This document shows positions 46,195 through 59,300 of a stretch of DNA of 64,000 nt, in pieces; the stretch's first letter is position 1; every line of letters starts with the position of its first letter. Both the position numbers and the translations under genes were made by a program. Under the pieces are notes generated by a model. That model saw only the letters and a program-made list of their open reading frames with translations. It was not told where the DNA came from and searched no databases. The DNA is from Aspidiotus rigidus (taxonomy: Eukaryota; Arthropoda; Insecta; Hemiptera; Diaspididae): positions 186,001 through 250,000 of the forward strand of contig JAVHKY010000047.1 of NCBI GenBank assembly GCA_035079385.1. The letters run 5' to 3'.

Positions 46195-46745
46195 TTTTGC
46201 AAATCATATTTTACACATACAGGCTGCTGACGCACTCACACAAATACACAATAAAATATAACTTTCAACAGCCTGCAACAATATAGTCTACTACGAATGA
46301 TATTATAAGTATGGGTTGCGTGAGTGAATCAAAAAAGGTAAAAATTGAATCCAAACATGATACCTGCAGAGAATTGTTACTTCATACCCTTTTAATCCCA
46401 TATTTTATTGTGTGCTTGTGTGAGTGTGTCAGCAGCCAGTATGTGTAAAAAATGCTTTTTAAAAGGTGAAAATGGACATAATACCTTTTAAATTCAGAGG
46501 AAAAAACGTAGTAATGAGTTGATTTAACTATCGAATTGGAGAATAGCATATTTTACACATAGAGGTTGCTGACACACTCACACAAGCACACAATAAAATA
46601 TGGGTTAAAAGGGTATGAACTAACAATTCTCTGCAGGTATCATGTTTAGATTCAATTTTTACCTTTTTTGATTCAGTCACGCAACCCATACTTACTTATA
46701 ATATCATTAAGTAGTAGACTCTATTGTTGCAGGCCGTTGAAAACT
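46195..46745. mobile_element. Foldback element, copy 1
   Basis: Two long arms of about 210-240 bp are inverted around roughly 46500. They share GACACACTCACACAAGCACA, GATACCTGCAGAGAATTGTT, GGTTGCGTGAGTGA and CAACAGCCTGCAACAATA words. The same arms recur several times in alternating orientation at 51590-52570. No open frame is conserved. Confidence 0.75.
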
Positions 46746-47507
46746 ATATTAACAGGGAACCTGTTGTATGGGGGCCTTTTGAGAAATTTGCCCTGCGCCA
46801 TCCAACAAAAAACAGAAAAATTTCGACTCCCGAGCCATGTATGATAGGAATTTTTCCAAGTCCTCCTTCTATCATGTATAGCTCGAGAATCAAAATTATT
46901 CCAAGTCCCTCTCCTATCATATATAGCTCGAGATTCGAGAAAAATTTAGACTCTCAAACTATATTATACTAGGCTATAGTAGTAGGTGTAGGCTTTCTTT
47001 ATACTAGCTTTATCTAGGTCTAGGCTTCCTTGAATTTTCAATACCAAATCCCATTTGACTCATAAAACAGGTTCCCTGCGTTCCTCGTTTAACTTCGTTA
47101 AGGAAGCCGTCGTTTTTAAATTTTTCGTCTGCTTTTTCTGCTCCGCACACGGCACGTGATACAGAGAAGCCGATTAAAAAAAACACTCACGCGTTCGCGT
47201 GAGTAGTACACGACCTTTCTTCTCACAATGCAAATATCATTGAGAGAGTCACTTCTTGTCTTTAATATTTGTAGAATGAACAATAAAATTCAGTTTATAA
47301 ATTCCATCACTATGACGTCACATCAACTGATAACAGAGTAAAAATACCGTATTCTCTCGAATACAAGACGCACTTTTTTACCAAATTTCAGAGCTCTAAA
47401 ATTGGGGTGCGTCTTGCATTCAAGCGCGTCTTGCATTCGAGCGATAAAATGAAATCTATGTTTCGAATAAAAAAAAATTTTCTGGCATAGCCAAATAAAT
47501 GAAGATC

Positions 47508-50500
47508 ATGTTCCATGTCTTTTATATTTTATCAGTCATCTTGAAATATTTTAGTCTAGGCTTCTACTAGGTCAAGTGTTCGTGAGATATTATTCGTTTA
47601 CCCCCTTACCTATCTTGGCGTCGTATAAGTCTTGTATTCTCGGTTGGTATTGGGTCGATTTATATGAAATTGAGAATAATTGAAGTTTTATATTTGTTGT
47701 ATGGAATAGGGTTATTTTTTTGATAATCGGATTGATAGAATTAGAGATTTTTCGATTTTAATTTAGAAAAATTCGGAGCGGGGTAAGTTGAACGTCAGTT
47801 CGTTAACCATCCGGCGTTAAAGGAATGAATGTTGCTATGGAAAATGAAGAGTGTTACTGACTTGTGCGCGAAAAGTGTTTCTTTCTCAGAAGGGGAGGGG
47901 TTGTAAGTTGTGTATTATCAGTACACGAGATTGAATAAAAAATAATGGTTGGCAAGTTTTGAAAATGAATTTCTATCGGAAAACGACGTCATTATTGCCG
48001 TTATTAACGAAAACGACTATAAGTGAAATATAATGTAGGCTAGCCAATAATGAACAAAATGGAAACTAAAAGAAATAGAGATGTACAAAAATAAGATACA
48101 AAAGTCGGTTTTGCTTTCGCGCTGCGAAGGCTTTTTTGAGGTATCACCTTTCGTGGGGTGAACTCGCGGGTGCGTAATTTCTTGGTGACACCAGTGCCGG
48201 TGAACGCTGTCAATGAAGGATTCACGGAGTTGTTTAATCTGCGCGAGAGTCTCATCACTTATGAAGACCCGGTCGCGAGTGTGCTGCAGATTCCGAAGGA
48301 TGGAAGAATTTGTATAGTAATGGAGGCATTATGACTGCATCAAATTCAAACGAAAGGAAACGCGAATGCTACTTCTATGGCGACAACGCGCAAACTTTGT
48401 ATTGCTGTCGAAAATTCCTCAGCTTATCGACCGAAGCCAGGAACCAATTTGTAAGAAAACAACGTTTATGTCCAGAATACTTCGAAGCCATCCAATTCTC
48501 TCACATTTTCACAAATGGACATTTTCGGAAAGAATCATCGCCCATCAATCGAGCCTCGATAGCTTCCTGTACCACCGATCACATTTGGCTTCTCGGATTC
48601 AACTAATGCTCCAAAATGTCGCTGATTAATAAAATATTGTAAGAACTGCAATAAAGTTTTTTATTGCAATGATATTTTTAGAAGAATACTGTCTCCGTCT
48701 TGATGTCGTTCATTTCCAAGGAAATGTAAATTAAAATCGTTGATCGTCGTGATTTGTCACACATTACGTACAAAAATGTAGAAGCTTATAAGAGAAATGC
48801 CGAAAGAGAATTCAAGTCTCCTATGAGAAATATGAGGTGTCGCATTTATATGAGAAATATTTTGAGGTATCACCTTTCATGGGGCGAACGAGCGGAGCGA
48901 CCTTTTGTATATTTTGAGGTATCACCGTTCGCCCCCTGTCTCGCTGTTCTATTGGAATGGTGTGAGAAAATTCAAGTCTTCTATGAGAAATATGAGGTAT
49001 CGCCTTTATGAGAAATATTTTGAGGTATCACCTTTCGTGGGGTGAACTCGCGGTTATTTGATTATTTATTTATTTAATTATTTAAGCACACGGGGTGTAC
49101 TCGCAAATTTCTGAATCACCCACGGGGTAGAGATGTGCACGGACGCACGCTTGCACGGACGCACAGACTCTCGGACTAATTATTTAATTATTTAAATTAT
49201 TTAATTATTTAATTGAAGCCTTCTTTTCAAGAAGGGCGTATCTCGAAAAAATGCGTTTTGAGAAAAACGAACGCTGGTACGAAGCGTAGAGAAATCAGAA
49301 TGCGAAGAAGTGTGGTCAGTGCACAGGCGGCATCGATCATCTTTCAATCCCCCCCTATTACCTGTCCAAAGAGCGTAATTTAAAAAATTCGTTTACCCCC
49401 TTACCTATCTTGGCGTCGTATAAGTCTTCTATGAGAAATACGAGGTAGCGCGAACTCGCTCCGCTCGTTCGCCCCCTGTCTCGCTGTTGTATTGGAATGG
49501 TATGTGACAATTCAAGTCTAGGGGACTTGGAAAAATTTCGACTATCCAGCCATATATGATAGGAAGAGGGACTTGGAAAACTTTACCTATCTTGATGTCG
49601 TATAAGTCTTCTATGAGAAATATGAGGTAGCGCGAACTCGCTCCGCTCGTTCGCCCCCTGTCTCGCTGTTGTATTGGAATGGTGTGATACAATTCAAGTC
49701 TAGGGGACTTGGAAAAATTTCGACTATTCAGCCTTTATTTATTTAATTATTTAATTATTTAATTATTTATTTATTTAATTATTTAATTATTTATTTATTT
49801 AATTATGTAATTATTTAATTATTTAATTATTTAATTATTCAATTATTTTATTATTTCATTATTTAATTATTCAATATTATTTATTTATTTATTTATTCAT
49901 CTATTTATTTATTTATTTATTTATTTATTTATCTATTTATTTATTTATTTATTCATTTATTTATTTATTATTAATTCTTCTACTAGGTCAAGTGTTCGTG
50001 AGATATTATTCGTTTACCGCTTTACCTATCTTGGCGTCGTATAAGTCTTGTATGAGAAATATTTTGAGGTAATTATGGGTGTTCTATATTTTGAGGTATC
50101 AACTTTCGGTGGGGCGAATGAGTGATCTCGCTGTTGTATTGGAATGGTATGAGACAATTCAAGTCTAGGGGACTTGGAAAAATTTCGACTATCCAGCCAT
50201 ATATGATAGGAAGAGGGACTTAGAAAATTTTCTAATTATTAATTATATTAATTATTTAATTATTTATTTATTTAATTATTTAATTATTTAATTATTTATT
50301 TATTTAATTATTTAATTTTAACAGGGAACCTGTTTTATGGGGGGCTATTTGAGAAATCTGCCGTGCGCCGTGCGCCGTCCGCCGTCCAGCGAAAAACTTA
50401 GAAAAATTTCGACCCTCGAGCCATATACGATAGAAGGGGGACTTGGAAAAATTTCGACTCTCGAGATATATATGATAGAAGGGGGACTTAGAAAAATTTC

Positions 50501-50628
50501 GACTATTTATTTATTTAATTATTTATTTATTTAATTATTTATTTATTTAATTATTTAATTATTTATTTATTTAATTATTTATTTATTTAATTATTTAATT
50601 AAATAATTATTTATTTATTTAATTATTT

Positions 50629-50673
<45 letters not shown>

Positions 50674-50819
50674 TTATTGATTATTATTATTACGCGGGGT
50701 GTACTCGCGAATTTCTGAATCACCCACTGGGTAGCGATTTCTCTTGACGGGGGGGGGGGGGGGGGTGTACTCGCGAGTTTCAAAATCGGGGTCTGGCGAG
50801 AGAAAAGACATGGAACATG
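47508..50819. mobile_element. Composite inverted-repeat element, copy B (inverted)
   Basis: Opposite in orientation to 4309-6392, it is bounded by the same inverted 17-mer (47508-47524 and 50803-50819). It shares the CCTACTAGGTCAAGTGTTCG side, the GGTATCACCTTTCG and GGGGGCGAACGAGCGG-type blocks, TTTA/AATT microsatellites and the terminal GGTGTACTCGCGAGTTTCA side. It is about 1.2 kb longer. Some 1.1 kb of unrelated sequence at about 47640-48760, including a BEL/Pao gag relic, is inserted in it. Confidence 0.7.
48310..48610 (+). pseudogene. BEL/Pao-type gag zinc-knuckle relic
   Basis: The frame MTASNSNERKRECYFYGDN continues with a CCRKFLSLSTEARNQFVRKQ segment and then RLCPEYFEA. This matches the conserved zinc-knuckle region of BEL/Pao retrotransposon gag (C-x-F/Y-C..., KFLSLS, R-x-x-FV-x-x-x-x-LC-x-x-C). 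Cysteines expected after CYFYG and at CPEC are replaced, and the following Cys/His cluster is out of frame, so it is a relic. No LTRs were identified. Confidence 0.6.
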
Positions 50820-50841
50820 TCAAAAGGGTAGGTGGTCAGTA

Positions 50842-50962
50842 GGTGGTCACGGCGGGTGATGCCGAGTTCCTATCTGTTATGCAGGACGACTCCTCCTCTT
50901 CAAGCGATGATGACCCTGACGACCCTACAAGTGAAGAGTCATCAGATACTGACTCCGAGTGA
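50842..50962 (+). pseudogene. Acidic C-terminal tail of a transposase-like ORF
   Basis: After an in-frame stop, the reading frame gives VTAGDAEFLSVMQDD, then SSSSSDDDPDDPTSEESS and DTDSE before TGA. Highly acidic Ser/Asp/Glu tails close many pogo/Tigger-like transposases. Its position just inside a terminal inverted repeat supports that reading. Everything upstream in the ORF has been lost to the nested element. Confidence 0.4.
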
Positions 50963-51171
50963 AGTTTTTCTTTTTTGTAGCAGCGATGTACCGGTATTTT
51001 ATGTACCTTATATTTTATGTAGCTGATATTTTATGTACCTACAATAACTTAATTTTCTCATTTCGGTACTGCGTCTTGTATTCGAATTAAAAAAAAAATT
51101 CTGAAAATGCATTCTTAAATTTGGGGTGCGTCTTGCATTCAAGTGCGTCTTGTTTTCGAGAGAATACGGTA

Positions 51172-51589
51172 CTTACAATCCAATCAGGAAACCTGAATTT
51201 TGTTTTAACAGGGAACCTGTTTTATGGGGGGCTTTTTGAGAAATTTGCCGTGGGCCGTGCGCCGTCCGGCAAAAAACTTGGAAAAATTTCGACTCTCGAG
51301 CTCTATATGATAGGAGGGGGATAAAGTATATTTCTTGGATTACAAAAAATATAATGTATTAAACACCGTAGGTATTTATTTGGTGTGTAATACATTATAT
51401 TTTTTGTAATCCAAGTAATATACTTTATCTGAACCATGTGCCGTAATATCTCGGAACGTATCCGTATTATAGGAGGGGGACTTGGAAACATTTCAACTCT
51501 CGAGGTATCATATATAGCTGGAGATTCGAGAAAAATTTAGACTCTCAAACTATATTATAGATACTAGGCTTATAGTGGTATGGGTAAAA
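51172..51589. repeat. Dispersed repeat units with embedded hairpin
   Basis: It contains AACAGGGAACCTGTTTTATG, GAGAAATTTGCCG, CCGTCCGGCAAAAAACTTGG and CTCGAGCTCTATATGATAGG in the standard order of the dispersed family. The unit is split by the palindrome at 51321-51428, after which GGAGGGGGACTTGG resumes. Confidence 0.65.
51321..51428. repeat. Palindromic hairpin insertion
   Basis: ATAAAGTATATTTCTTGGAT and the sequence after it pair with the inverted right arm ending CCAAGTAATATACTTTAT. The arms are about 42 bp with one or two mismatches. It interrupts a GATAGGAGGGGG repeat unit, so it inserted later. Confidence 0.8.
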
Positions 51590-52570
51590 TATTATGTTGT
51601 TTAAAGGTGAAAATGGATACCGTTTTATCTCCAGAATTGAAAAGGTATCATGTCCATTTTCACCGTTTGAAAAGCATATTTTAAACGTACAGGCTGCTGA
51701 CACACTCACACAAGTACACAACAAAATATAACTTTCAACAGCCTGCAACAATAGAGTCTACTACTGAATCATATTATAAGTAGTATAGGTTGCGTGAGTG
51801 AATCAAAAAAGGTAAAAATTAAATCTAAACTTGATACCTGCAGAGAATTGTTACTTCATACCCTTTTAATCCCATATTTTATTGTGTTTTTGTGTGAGTG
51901 TGTCATCAACCTGTATGTGTAAAATATGCTATTCTCCACTTCGATAGTTAAATCTACTCATTACTACGTTTTTACCTTTAGAGTTTAAAAGGTATTATGT
52001 CCATTTTCACCTTTTAAAAAGCATATTTTACACATACGGGCTGCTGACACACTCACACAAGCACACAATAAAATATGGGATTAAAAGGGTATGAAATAAC
52101 AATTCTCTGCAGGTATCATGTTTAGATTCAATTTTTACCTTTTTTGATTCACTCACGCAACCCATACTTACTTATAATATCATTTGTAGTAGACTATATT
52201 GTTGCAGGCTGTTGAAAGTTATATTTTATTGTGTACTTGTGTGAGTGTGTCAGCAGCCTGTATGTGTAAAATATGCTTTTTAAAAGGTGAAAATGGACAT
52301 AATACCTTTTAAACTCTGAAGGTAAAAACGTAGTAATGAGTAGATTTAACTATCGAAGTGGAGAATAGCATATTTTACACATACAGGTTGATGACACACT
52401 CACACAAACACACAATAAAATATGGGATTAAAAGGGTATGAAGTAACAATTCTCTGCAGGTATCATGTTTAGATTCAATTTTTACCTTTTTTGATTCAGT
52501 CACGCAACCCATACTTACTTATAATATCATTCAGTAGTAGACTCTATTGTTGTAGGCTGTTGAAAGCTAT
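51590..52570. mobile_element. Multi-armed foldback element, copy 2
   Basis: At least four arms of about 200-300 bp alternate in orientation. Each carries GCTGACACACTCACACAAG, CACAATAAAATATGGGATTA, AACAATTCTCTGCAGGTATC and CGCAACCCATACTTACTTAT or their complements. It closes with GTTGAAAGCTATG followed by a dispersed AACAGCGAACCTGTTGTATG unit (52573-52665). It is related to 46195-46745 and has no coding capacity. Confidence 0.75.
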
Positions 52571-52665
52571 GTTAACAGCGAACCTGTTGTATGGTGGGCT
52601 TTTTGAGAAATTTGCCGTACGCCATCCAACAAAAAACAGAAAAATTTCGACTCTCGAGCTAACCA

Positions 52666-53376
52666 ATTTAAATTGTAGGCTCAAGTGTTCCTTTTGCTTC
52701 ATGTATTATAAGAAGTACTGTTTGTAATTCGTGTCGAAAACAAACGATATTAGTATGGATAAGCGAGTTCCAATATTGTTTGTTTTCGCCACTTATTACA
52801 AAATGTACTATTCTGGTTTGCCATTCTCATCTTCTACAGAGAGAATACACCAATTTAACAATCTCGGTGTGATATTGATCGTGTTCAATCATAATATCAA
52901 TCTATCTCAACCTCTCATAAAATGTATTTGATCGGAAATAACAGTCGAGGTTAATTTAAAAACTGTATTCGAGAACGTTATCTATAATCGTAAACTGCTC
53001 AAGAGAAAAAAAAAACAAGAAAGAAAGAAAAGAAAAACGCGAAGTAAAACAAAAACAATTTCAAAACGCGCACATAAACTTTCGACATAATAATTTCGTT
53101 TGAATATTTTTACGATTTACATCTAAAAATTAATGAGATCGTATGCGTATACAAAACTACACTCGCAGTATTTCTCGCGTACACAATATTGCAAAAATCC
53201 CCAAAATACGGCATAATAAAATCGTAATTTCACGAATTCTAACCAATCTGATCAGCACAGATACGCGAACTGTTAATTCAATTCATCTGAAATTGCAGAT
53301 TGGTGCGCTCGACAAATTTTAGGTAGGTAACAATAAACGATGTTCTATCAGATAATAGTATCACAGAAGAATAAAC
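52666..53376. other. Zinc-finger gene 3' UTR and spacer
   Basis: Non-coding, A-rich on the plus strand. It should hold the 3' UTR of the minus-strand zinc-finger gene, with possible TTTATT polyadenylation complements near 53215 and 53369. I see no other gene. Confidence 0.45.
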
Positions 53377-56300
53377 CTATCTATTTTCGTCATCGGGAAA
53401 AAAATCCGATATCATACTGTTAAGATCGAATTGCTTCTCCATGATGAAGAAATCATTCAACGTATCAGTCTTCCGATTTTTACCAACCACTAAAGACAGA
53501 TTCAAGTTTTCTTCTTCCACCCATTTATCACTTTTATCCTCACTTGAACTATCGAGACGCGAATTAGTATCATTAGGCTCGGCGATATCAGATCCAGTCC
53601 TAGCATTCGATAGTAGAAGAGATTCGCTACCATCTGGAAAAGGTAATTCTAGCACACTGGGATGTTGTCGCGCTTTATGAGCTTTTAAATTCTTCGCAGA
53701 TGCGAAGGTTTTCTGGCACACTTCACATTGCTTCGAGTTGGAAGGTACGTGACATTTGGCGCGCATTTTCGACGCGCTCGATTGATCGAATTTCGTTTCC
53801 CGAACTGAAGAATGAACGCTAATATGTTTTTCTAGGTCGGTTTTCTTTTTGAAATATTTCCCACACATTGAGCATTCGTTAGGATTCGATACCGATTCTA
53901 TGCCAACCAAATCTAGACTAGAATCCTCCTGAGAAAAAAATATTACGATATTAGAATGAACCTTAATTTCCATCGTCATACAGAAAAGCGTCAATAATTA
54001 CTTGGAATTTGAAATCTTCGATATCTGTGATTTCCGAAATAAGGAAATTGCCGTCGTGCAAATTGATCGCGTCGCTGAGAGATAATTCCAGATTCTCTTG
54101 CGTTTCGAGTTCAGCCATGGATGTTTCGATGGCCACCATTCTCGCTTTATCTTTCTCTCCCAAATGCCGTTTTTGGTGACTATCTCTATGGCCCGAAGTG
54201 CGAAATGAGTCTTTGCAGTATAAACATTTATACGGTCGATCACCTAAAAGGAAGTTACACAGTATAGTATTAAAAATTGAAACAATTTTCTACCAATCTC
54301 TACTTTTAGGATTCTTACCAGTATGTAATCTCATGTGTATCTTCAATGAGCCCACGGTAGAAAAGAATCGATTGCAAATATGGCAGAATACGTTCTTCAC
54401 CGTGAAATGCGTTTTTAGATGACAATTCAGAATCGATTTGACCGTGAAGCACTTACTACAGTAATCGCATTTGAACGGTTTTTCTCCGGTGTGAATTCGT
54501 ATATGACGAATTAAATCGCACATCTTTTTGAAACCGCGATCGCAATAGTTACATCTATTTTCTTTCGATGCGGTCCGTTTCTTTTTCCCCTGTACACACG
54601 AACGTAATGAAAATATGACCATAAAAAAGTTGAAGATACGCTTATCGAATAGCTCTATCAATTGTACCTTTATGGTTTCCGTCTCCGAAGGTATTTCATT
54701 GGTTTCATTTTCGCGTTTCTTACAAACATTCTTCTTCAATAATGACGATAGTACTTTTTCTGAAATAGAACTATATTTATTTGGCAGTTGATCGACTAGA
54801 ATAGATTTTTCTTTTTCTGTAAGAAGCAATTCGCTGCTGATCGTCTTTTTGCGTCTGGTCTCTAAGACGTTACTGTCGGCGGACGACATCAAATGAATAT
54901 CCGTTATGTGTTTCTTTACGGCCTCCGCGGTTTCGGCAAGTTCCCCACAATGTACGCACGGATACTCCCTTTATAACAGATTTGAACAACGCTGTAATAC
55001 GTGCTAACACAAAGTTCAACAGGACAAATAAGTACACAGAATGGACCTTACTTTTTTAGAGCGTGAGCTGCAATATGCTGGGTCAACTCGGCTTCAGTTT
55101 TATTTAATTGGTCGCAGTAAACACACGTGTACATTCCTGCACCGTTGTGCGTTTGCAAGTGTCGCTATAAAAAATTTAAAAATTTTATTCGTATCATTAG
55201 ATAAATAATTAGATAACCGATCAGTGCTTCTCTATTCATTACACATGAACGATTTCTACGAAAAGCGTTAAATAGTAAATATTGTCAAAAATGCTTTGAG
55301 AAGACTCGAACATTTTTAGCACAAAATAATAGCGACACGAAGAATGATAGGAAATGTAAAAAATTTGACTCCTATTGATTTTCTTCTTTTTTTTCGCTTA
55401 CCTTGCAGGAGAATTGTGTAAATTTTGATTCGTGAAATTTTCAAGAAGCGGTACCGAAAAGAGGGGAACTACAAATTTTGTCCAACAATCAGAACTAATC
55501 TCCTAAAACGTACACAAGTTAGGTATCTCTAAAAAAATACAGGAATTCTCTTACGAAAGCCGAAAATAATATCCTCTATTTTCAAAGAGGATACCTGTTA
55601 TTTTTTCAACGCAGCTCGTTAAAGATCCGTTTGTGAAAATCAGGATCCAAACAATTTTCTTTCAAGAAGTGGATTCCAAATATTTTTCAAGAAGCGGAAA
55701 CCAGCCCTTCGAAACGCACGAAAATAAAGCTTCTCTGAAGGGTATTACCAGAAAAAATAGAAACTGCAAGATATCCTCTAATTTTTCAGGGGAACGGTAA
55801 TTTTTTACCGCAGTTTCAAGAAAATCTTTAGGGGTGCCATTTTTTCCCAGGATGGGGAGGAAGGAGTTTTTCTCGCCGTAGTGTAATGAAGCCTTTCTGT
55901 TATTGTCATAAAATTTCCCTGGCTCTTCTAGGTTTTGCCAGAAAGTGGCAACCCTGATCCTTCTGTGAAGACGAGGAATCGAAGAGAAGTGGATCCCGAA
56001 TTTTCTCCAAGAAGCAGAATTAAAAAGAGGTCGATCCAAATGTTGGCTGAGAAACAGAACCAAAAAAAAAAAAAAAAAGGTTTGAAAAACAACATCGGTT
56101 CTTAGCCCAGATGTCGTTTTTCTTAGATCGTGTCGGTGAATCAGAAATGTAAAGCTGAAAGTTTGAAGCTTTAAAAGGACGGATTTCAAGCCTAAAAAGT
56201 AGGAAGTCGAAAGCTGCGAAAGAACTTGAAGAAACTTCTTTGACTCAATTTTCTTAAATTTGCTTCTCGTCTTTCTTCTTTCATTTTTTGCTCGATTAAA

Positions 56301-59300
56301 GAATTTTGAAAGGCTAAAGTTGAAGAATTTTCAGCCCAGAAAGTTAAACTGCCGTACAAAAAATAATTGACGTTCTGGAACACGATAATAGTATCTTAGG
56401 ATCTTTCTTCTTTGAAAAAATAGCTGGATAAAGATAAAATATAGAATACTGATGAGTTTTCGAAGTTCTTTTCGATGAAAAATTCGATAATCAAGTTATT
56501 TTCAGGATAGCAACGTTCATTTTTTCAAAAACTCGAAAAATAACATGCGTCTCAATAATTTTGACCTATGTTCATCTGTAAATACGAAGCGTAGTTTGAT
56601 TCACACACGCACACACCGACAATTTCTCAGACCGAAGATCCTATTTTACAAATTGTTACTCGTGATTTACGTTAATTATTTTTTGTACGGCAGTAAAAGT
56701 CAAAATCCGAAAAAACAAATTTGAAGCCTAAAGCTAAAAACCGAAAGTTGTATTTTCCAAGGTCGACAGCTAAATCCCTTTCGGGTTTACAACTCTTGAT
56801 TTGAATTCGCATCCTCCGTAAGGTAAATTTTACAGAATCGTCAAAGGTACGATCCATATTAATGTAGAATAGAATTCATGAGGAATGTAACGAATTTAAT
56901 GGTTCAAAAGTACACAATCACACACAAATAAAAGGTAAAAAGCAAAAATGTAATTAAATAAACGAAACTAAGACCGGTAAAAAATCGAAACGAGAAATAA
57001 AGCCAACTATCAAAAAGACCAGTAAAAATAAAACTGTCTAAAGTCGAAAATATTAAACTATAAAATAATAAAAATCATCAAATGTCGAAAAAATAAAAAA
57101 AAGTCGAAAAATAATAATAAATGTCGAAAAATAGAGCCAAGACAATTAAAACTGAAAAAATATAGAATTTGATAACAAAAACCGTAAATTAGGAAATATT
57201 AGAAACGATAGTTAGTTGGATTGTGGATTTTAGAGCATAGTTGACCACGGTTTCGGGAAACATCATATCCCATCTTCAGAACAAATACAAATGAATAATG
57301 AATCAACATTTTCATTTTTTCGACATTTGATGGTTTTTATTATTTTTTAGTTTATTTTCGACTTTTAACGGTTTTATTTTTACCGGTCTTTCTGACGGTT
57401 TTATTTCTCGCTTCGATTTTTTACCGGTTTTAGTTTAATTTATTTAATTAGACCTTTCCTTTTTGTTAAACCATTGAAATTCGTTTGCGTTTCCCGTGAA
57501 TTCTATTCTACATCCTACGTAGAGATCATCTTGTTCGGATTCCAGAACTCTACCTTGAAAACGTTTTCATAGTTTCTTTCTACTTCGGTTTCAGTCTTAT
57601 CGAATTAGTTTCTCTTCTCACCAGAAATGAATTCAAGGTCTTGAACGTGAGGTAACACGTATTGCAAGCGTAAAAATAATGAAACATCATGTCCGGCATT
57701 CCGTTGTGACAAATTTCTGATTCTTGAAAATGTTTCTGTAAATGCGATTCTGTATAGTATTGCTGGTTACAACTCGTACACCTGAATAAGAAAGATAATT
57801 TTCGTCCGTTACAATTTTCTACGGCAAATTTGAATTATTAATTCAGAAAGAAAAGTTTTTACTTATAAATAATATCACCGGCAACGTCATACACATCGTT
57901 TGATTCCACCGCGTTCGGCGTATCAGCTTCTGCCAGAGTATCTACCTGTAGGAAGTGACACAACATGATGAGACCATATTTTTAGTTCGCTTTCTTGCGA
58001 CAATGACGTCTTCGAGTAGTTTCACAGAGAAAATTGAATACAGGTAGAAAACACGGGTGAGATTTACTGTGACCATTAATGAAACTCGTCTTTATGGAAA
58101 ATTTGCATAAAAGGTATAGCAGTAGAAGTATACCTTTTTGGAGGCACACGGTCGAATTTACTAATAAAACTTGAAAAATATGTGCCATTAGGGAATTACA
58201 ATCAAACCTTCACAGATGAAAACTATCATTTTTCCTCATGAGAAGAGGTTGTTATCTCTTGTAATGGACGTCCACTAGCGAAATTCAGGGGTGGATTTAC
58301 AAGAAATTGACTTTCTTCATATTTGACAAACGAAAAAAAAAAAAAAAACTTTCTCGCTTCTCCCTAAATTCATTCCTTTTTATTGGGAGGATATCCTCAA
58401 GTTCCCTTCCAAGAATCTCAACATTGAATCTGGAAAAACTAATAAAATTAGTCTAGGTCCCCCCCTGTAATGCAAAAAAATCAAGGGGCAAAATTTGTCA
58501 AAAAAATAAAAATATTTTGTTAAAGTTATCAACCCTCAGTTCTGGATTTTTTAAAAATGCCTCCATTATCATGGAAGTTTCGGTTGACGAACAGAATGGT
58601 ACAAACAAAACTCGACAAGACAAAAAGATCAAGTTATGATTAGAAATTATCCGTTTCCGAGATCAGAGAAAATAAAGACTCGTGAGGTTTCATTTTACGA
58701 TAAAGATGCGAAAAATTCGAATTCTACTTAGAAGTAAATCTAAATTAGCTACAAATGGTCCCTCATACTTTTTTCAATCGTAAAAAAACATCACAACAAG
58801 AATTTTATAAAATTGTCCTCATCATTGACGGTTTCAACTCAAATCTTAGTGGTAAACACGCAATTGAAGTCGAAATGCGAGCTTCTACAATATTTACTTT
58901 TTACACATAGCAACTCAAAGTTTCAAAAACGTTCGTCAGCCTTTCTAGATCTAGCGCCCACTCATGATAAATTTTTGAATTGGTGTTCACGATAGATAGC
59001 CTTGCAGAACTGTCTTACTGAGATATTTCTTAAGCCTAATACATAAATGTTTACCTCAGAATCCCTAAAACAATCGTCTAATGATTCGCGGGTCATAATG
59101 TACGGTACTTCATTTCTCATCGATAAAACCAATTCATCCGCATTATCTAACATGTTCACCCTATCGCATCTGGAAGTTTGATCATCCTGCAACAAGAGAA
59201 AATAAAACAAGAGGTTCCATTCAAACACTATTGAATTCTAAACTGCTTCTATTATGCATCTACTTTATATAGGTAACGTCCTTATAAGTTTTGACACTTA

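Larger units (their letters stand above)
47345..51171. mobile_element. DNA transposon remnant with nested insertion
   Basis: The left end is TACCGTATTCTCTCGAATAC and continues AAGACGCAC. The right end, in reverse complement, is TACCGTATTCTCTCGAAAAC and continues AAGACGCAC. GGGGTGCGTCTTGCATTC is repeated inside both ends. An acidic C-terminal reading frame sits next to the right end (50842-50962), and the central body is replaced by the composite element at 47508-50819. TA at the tips suggests a Tc1/mariner-pogo type element, but the superfamily is inferred. Confidence 0.6.

Noticed and set aside
48040..48258. 72-codon minus-strand open frame with a hydrophobic C-terminus
   Set aside because: It overlaps the repeat block GAGGTATCACCTTTCGTGGG, shared with other composite-element sites, and shows no family motif.
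55662..56189. 175-codon minus-strand open frame
   Set aside because: It lies in an intron between two phased zinc-finger exons, overlaps degenerate repeats, and shows no conserved motif or splice support.
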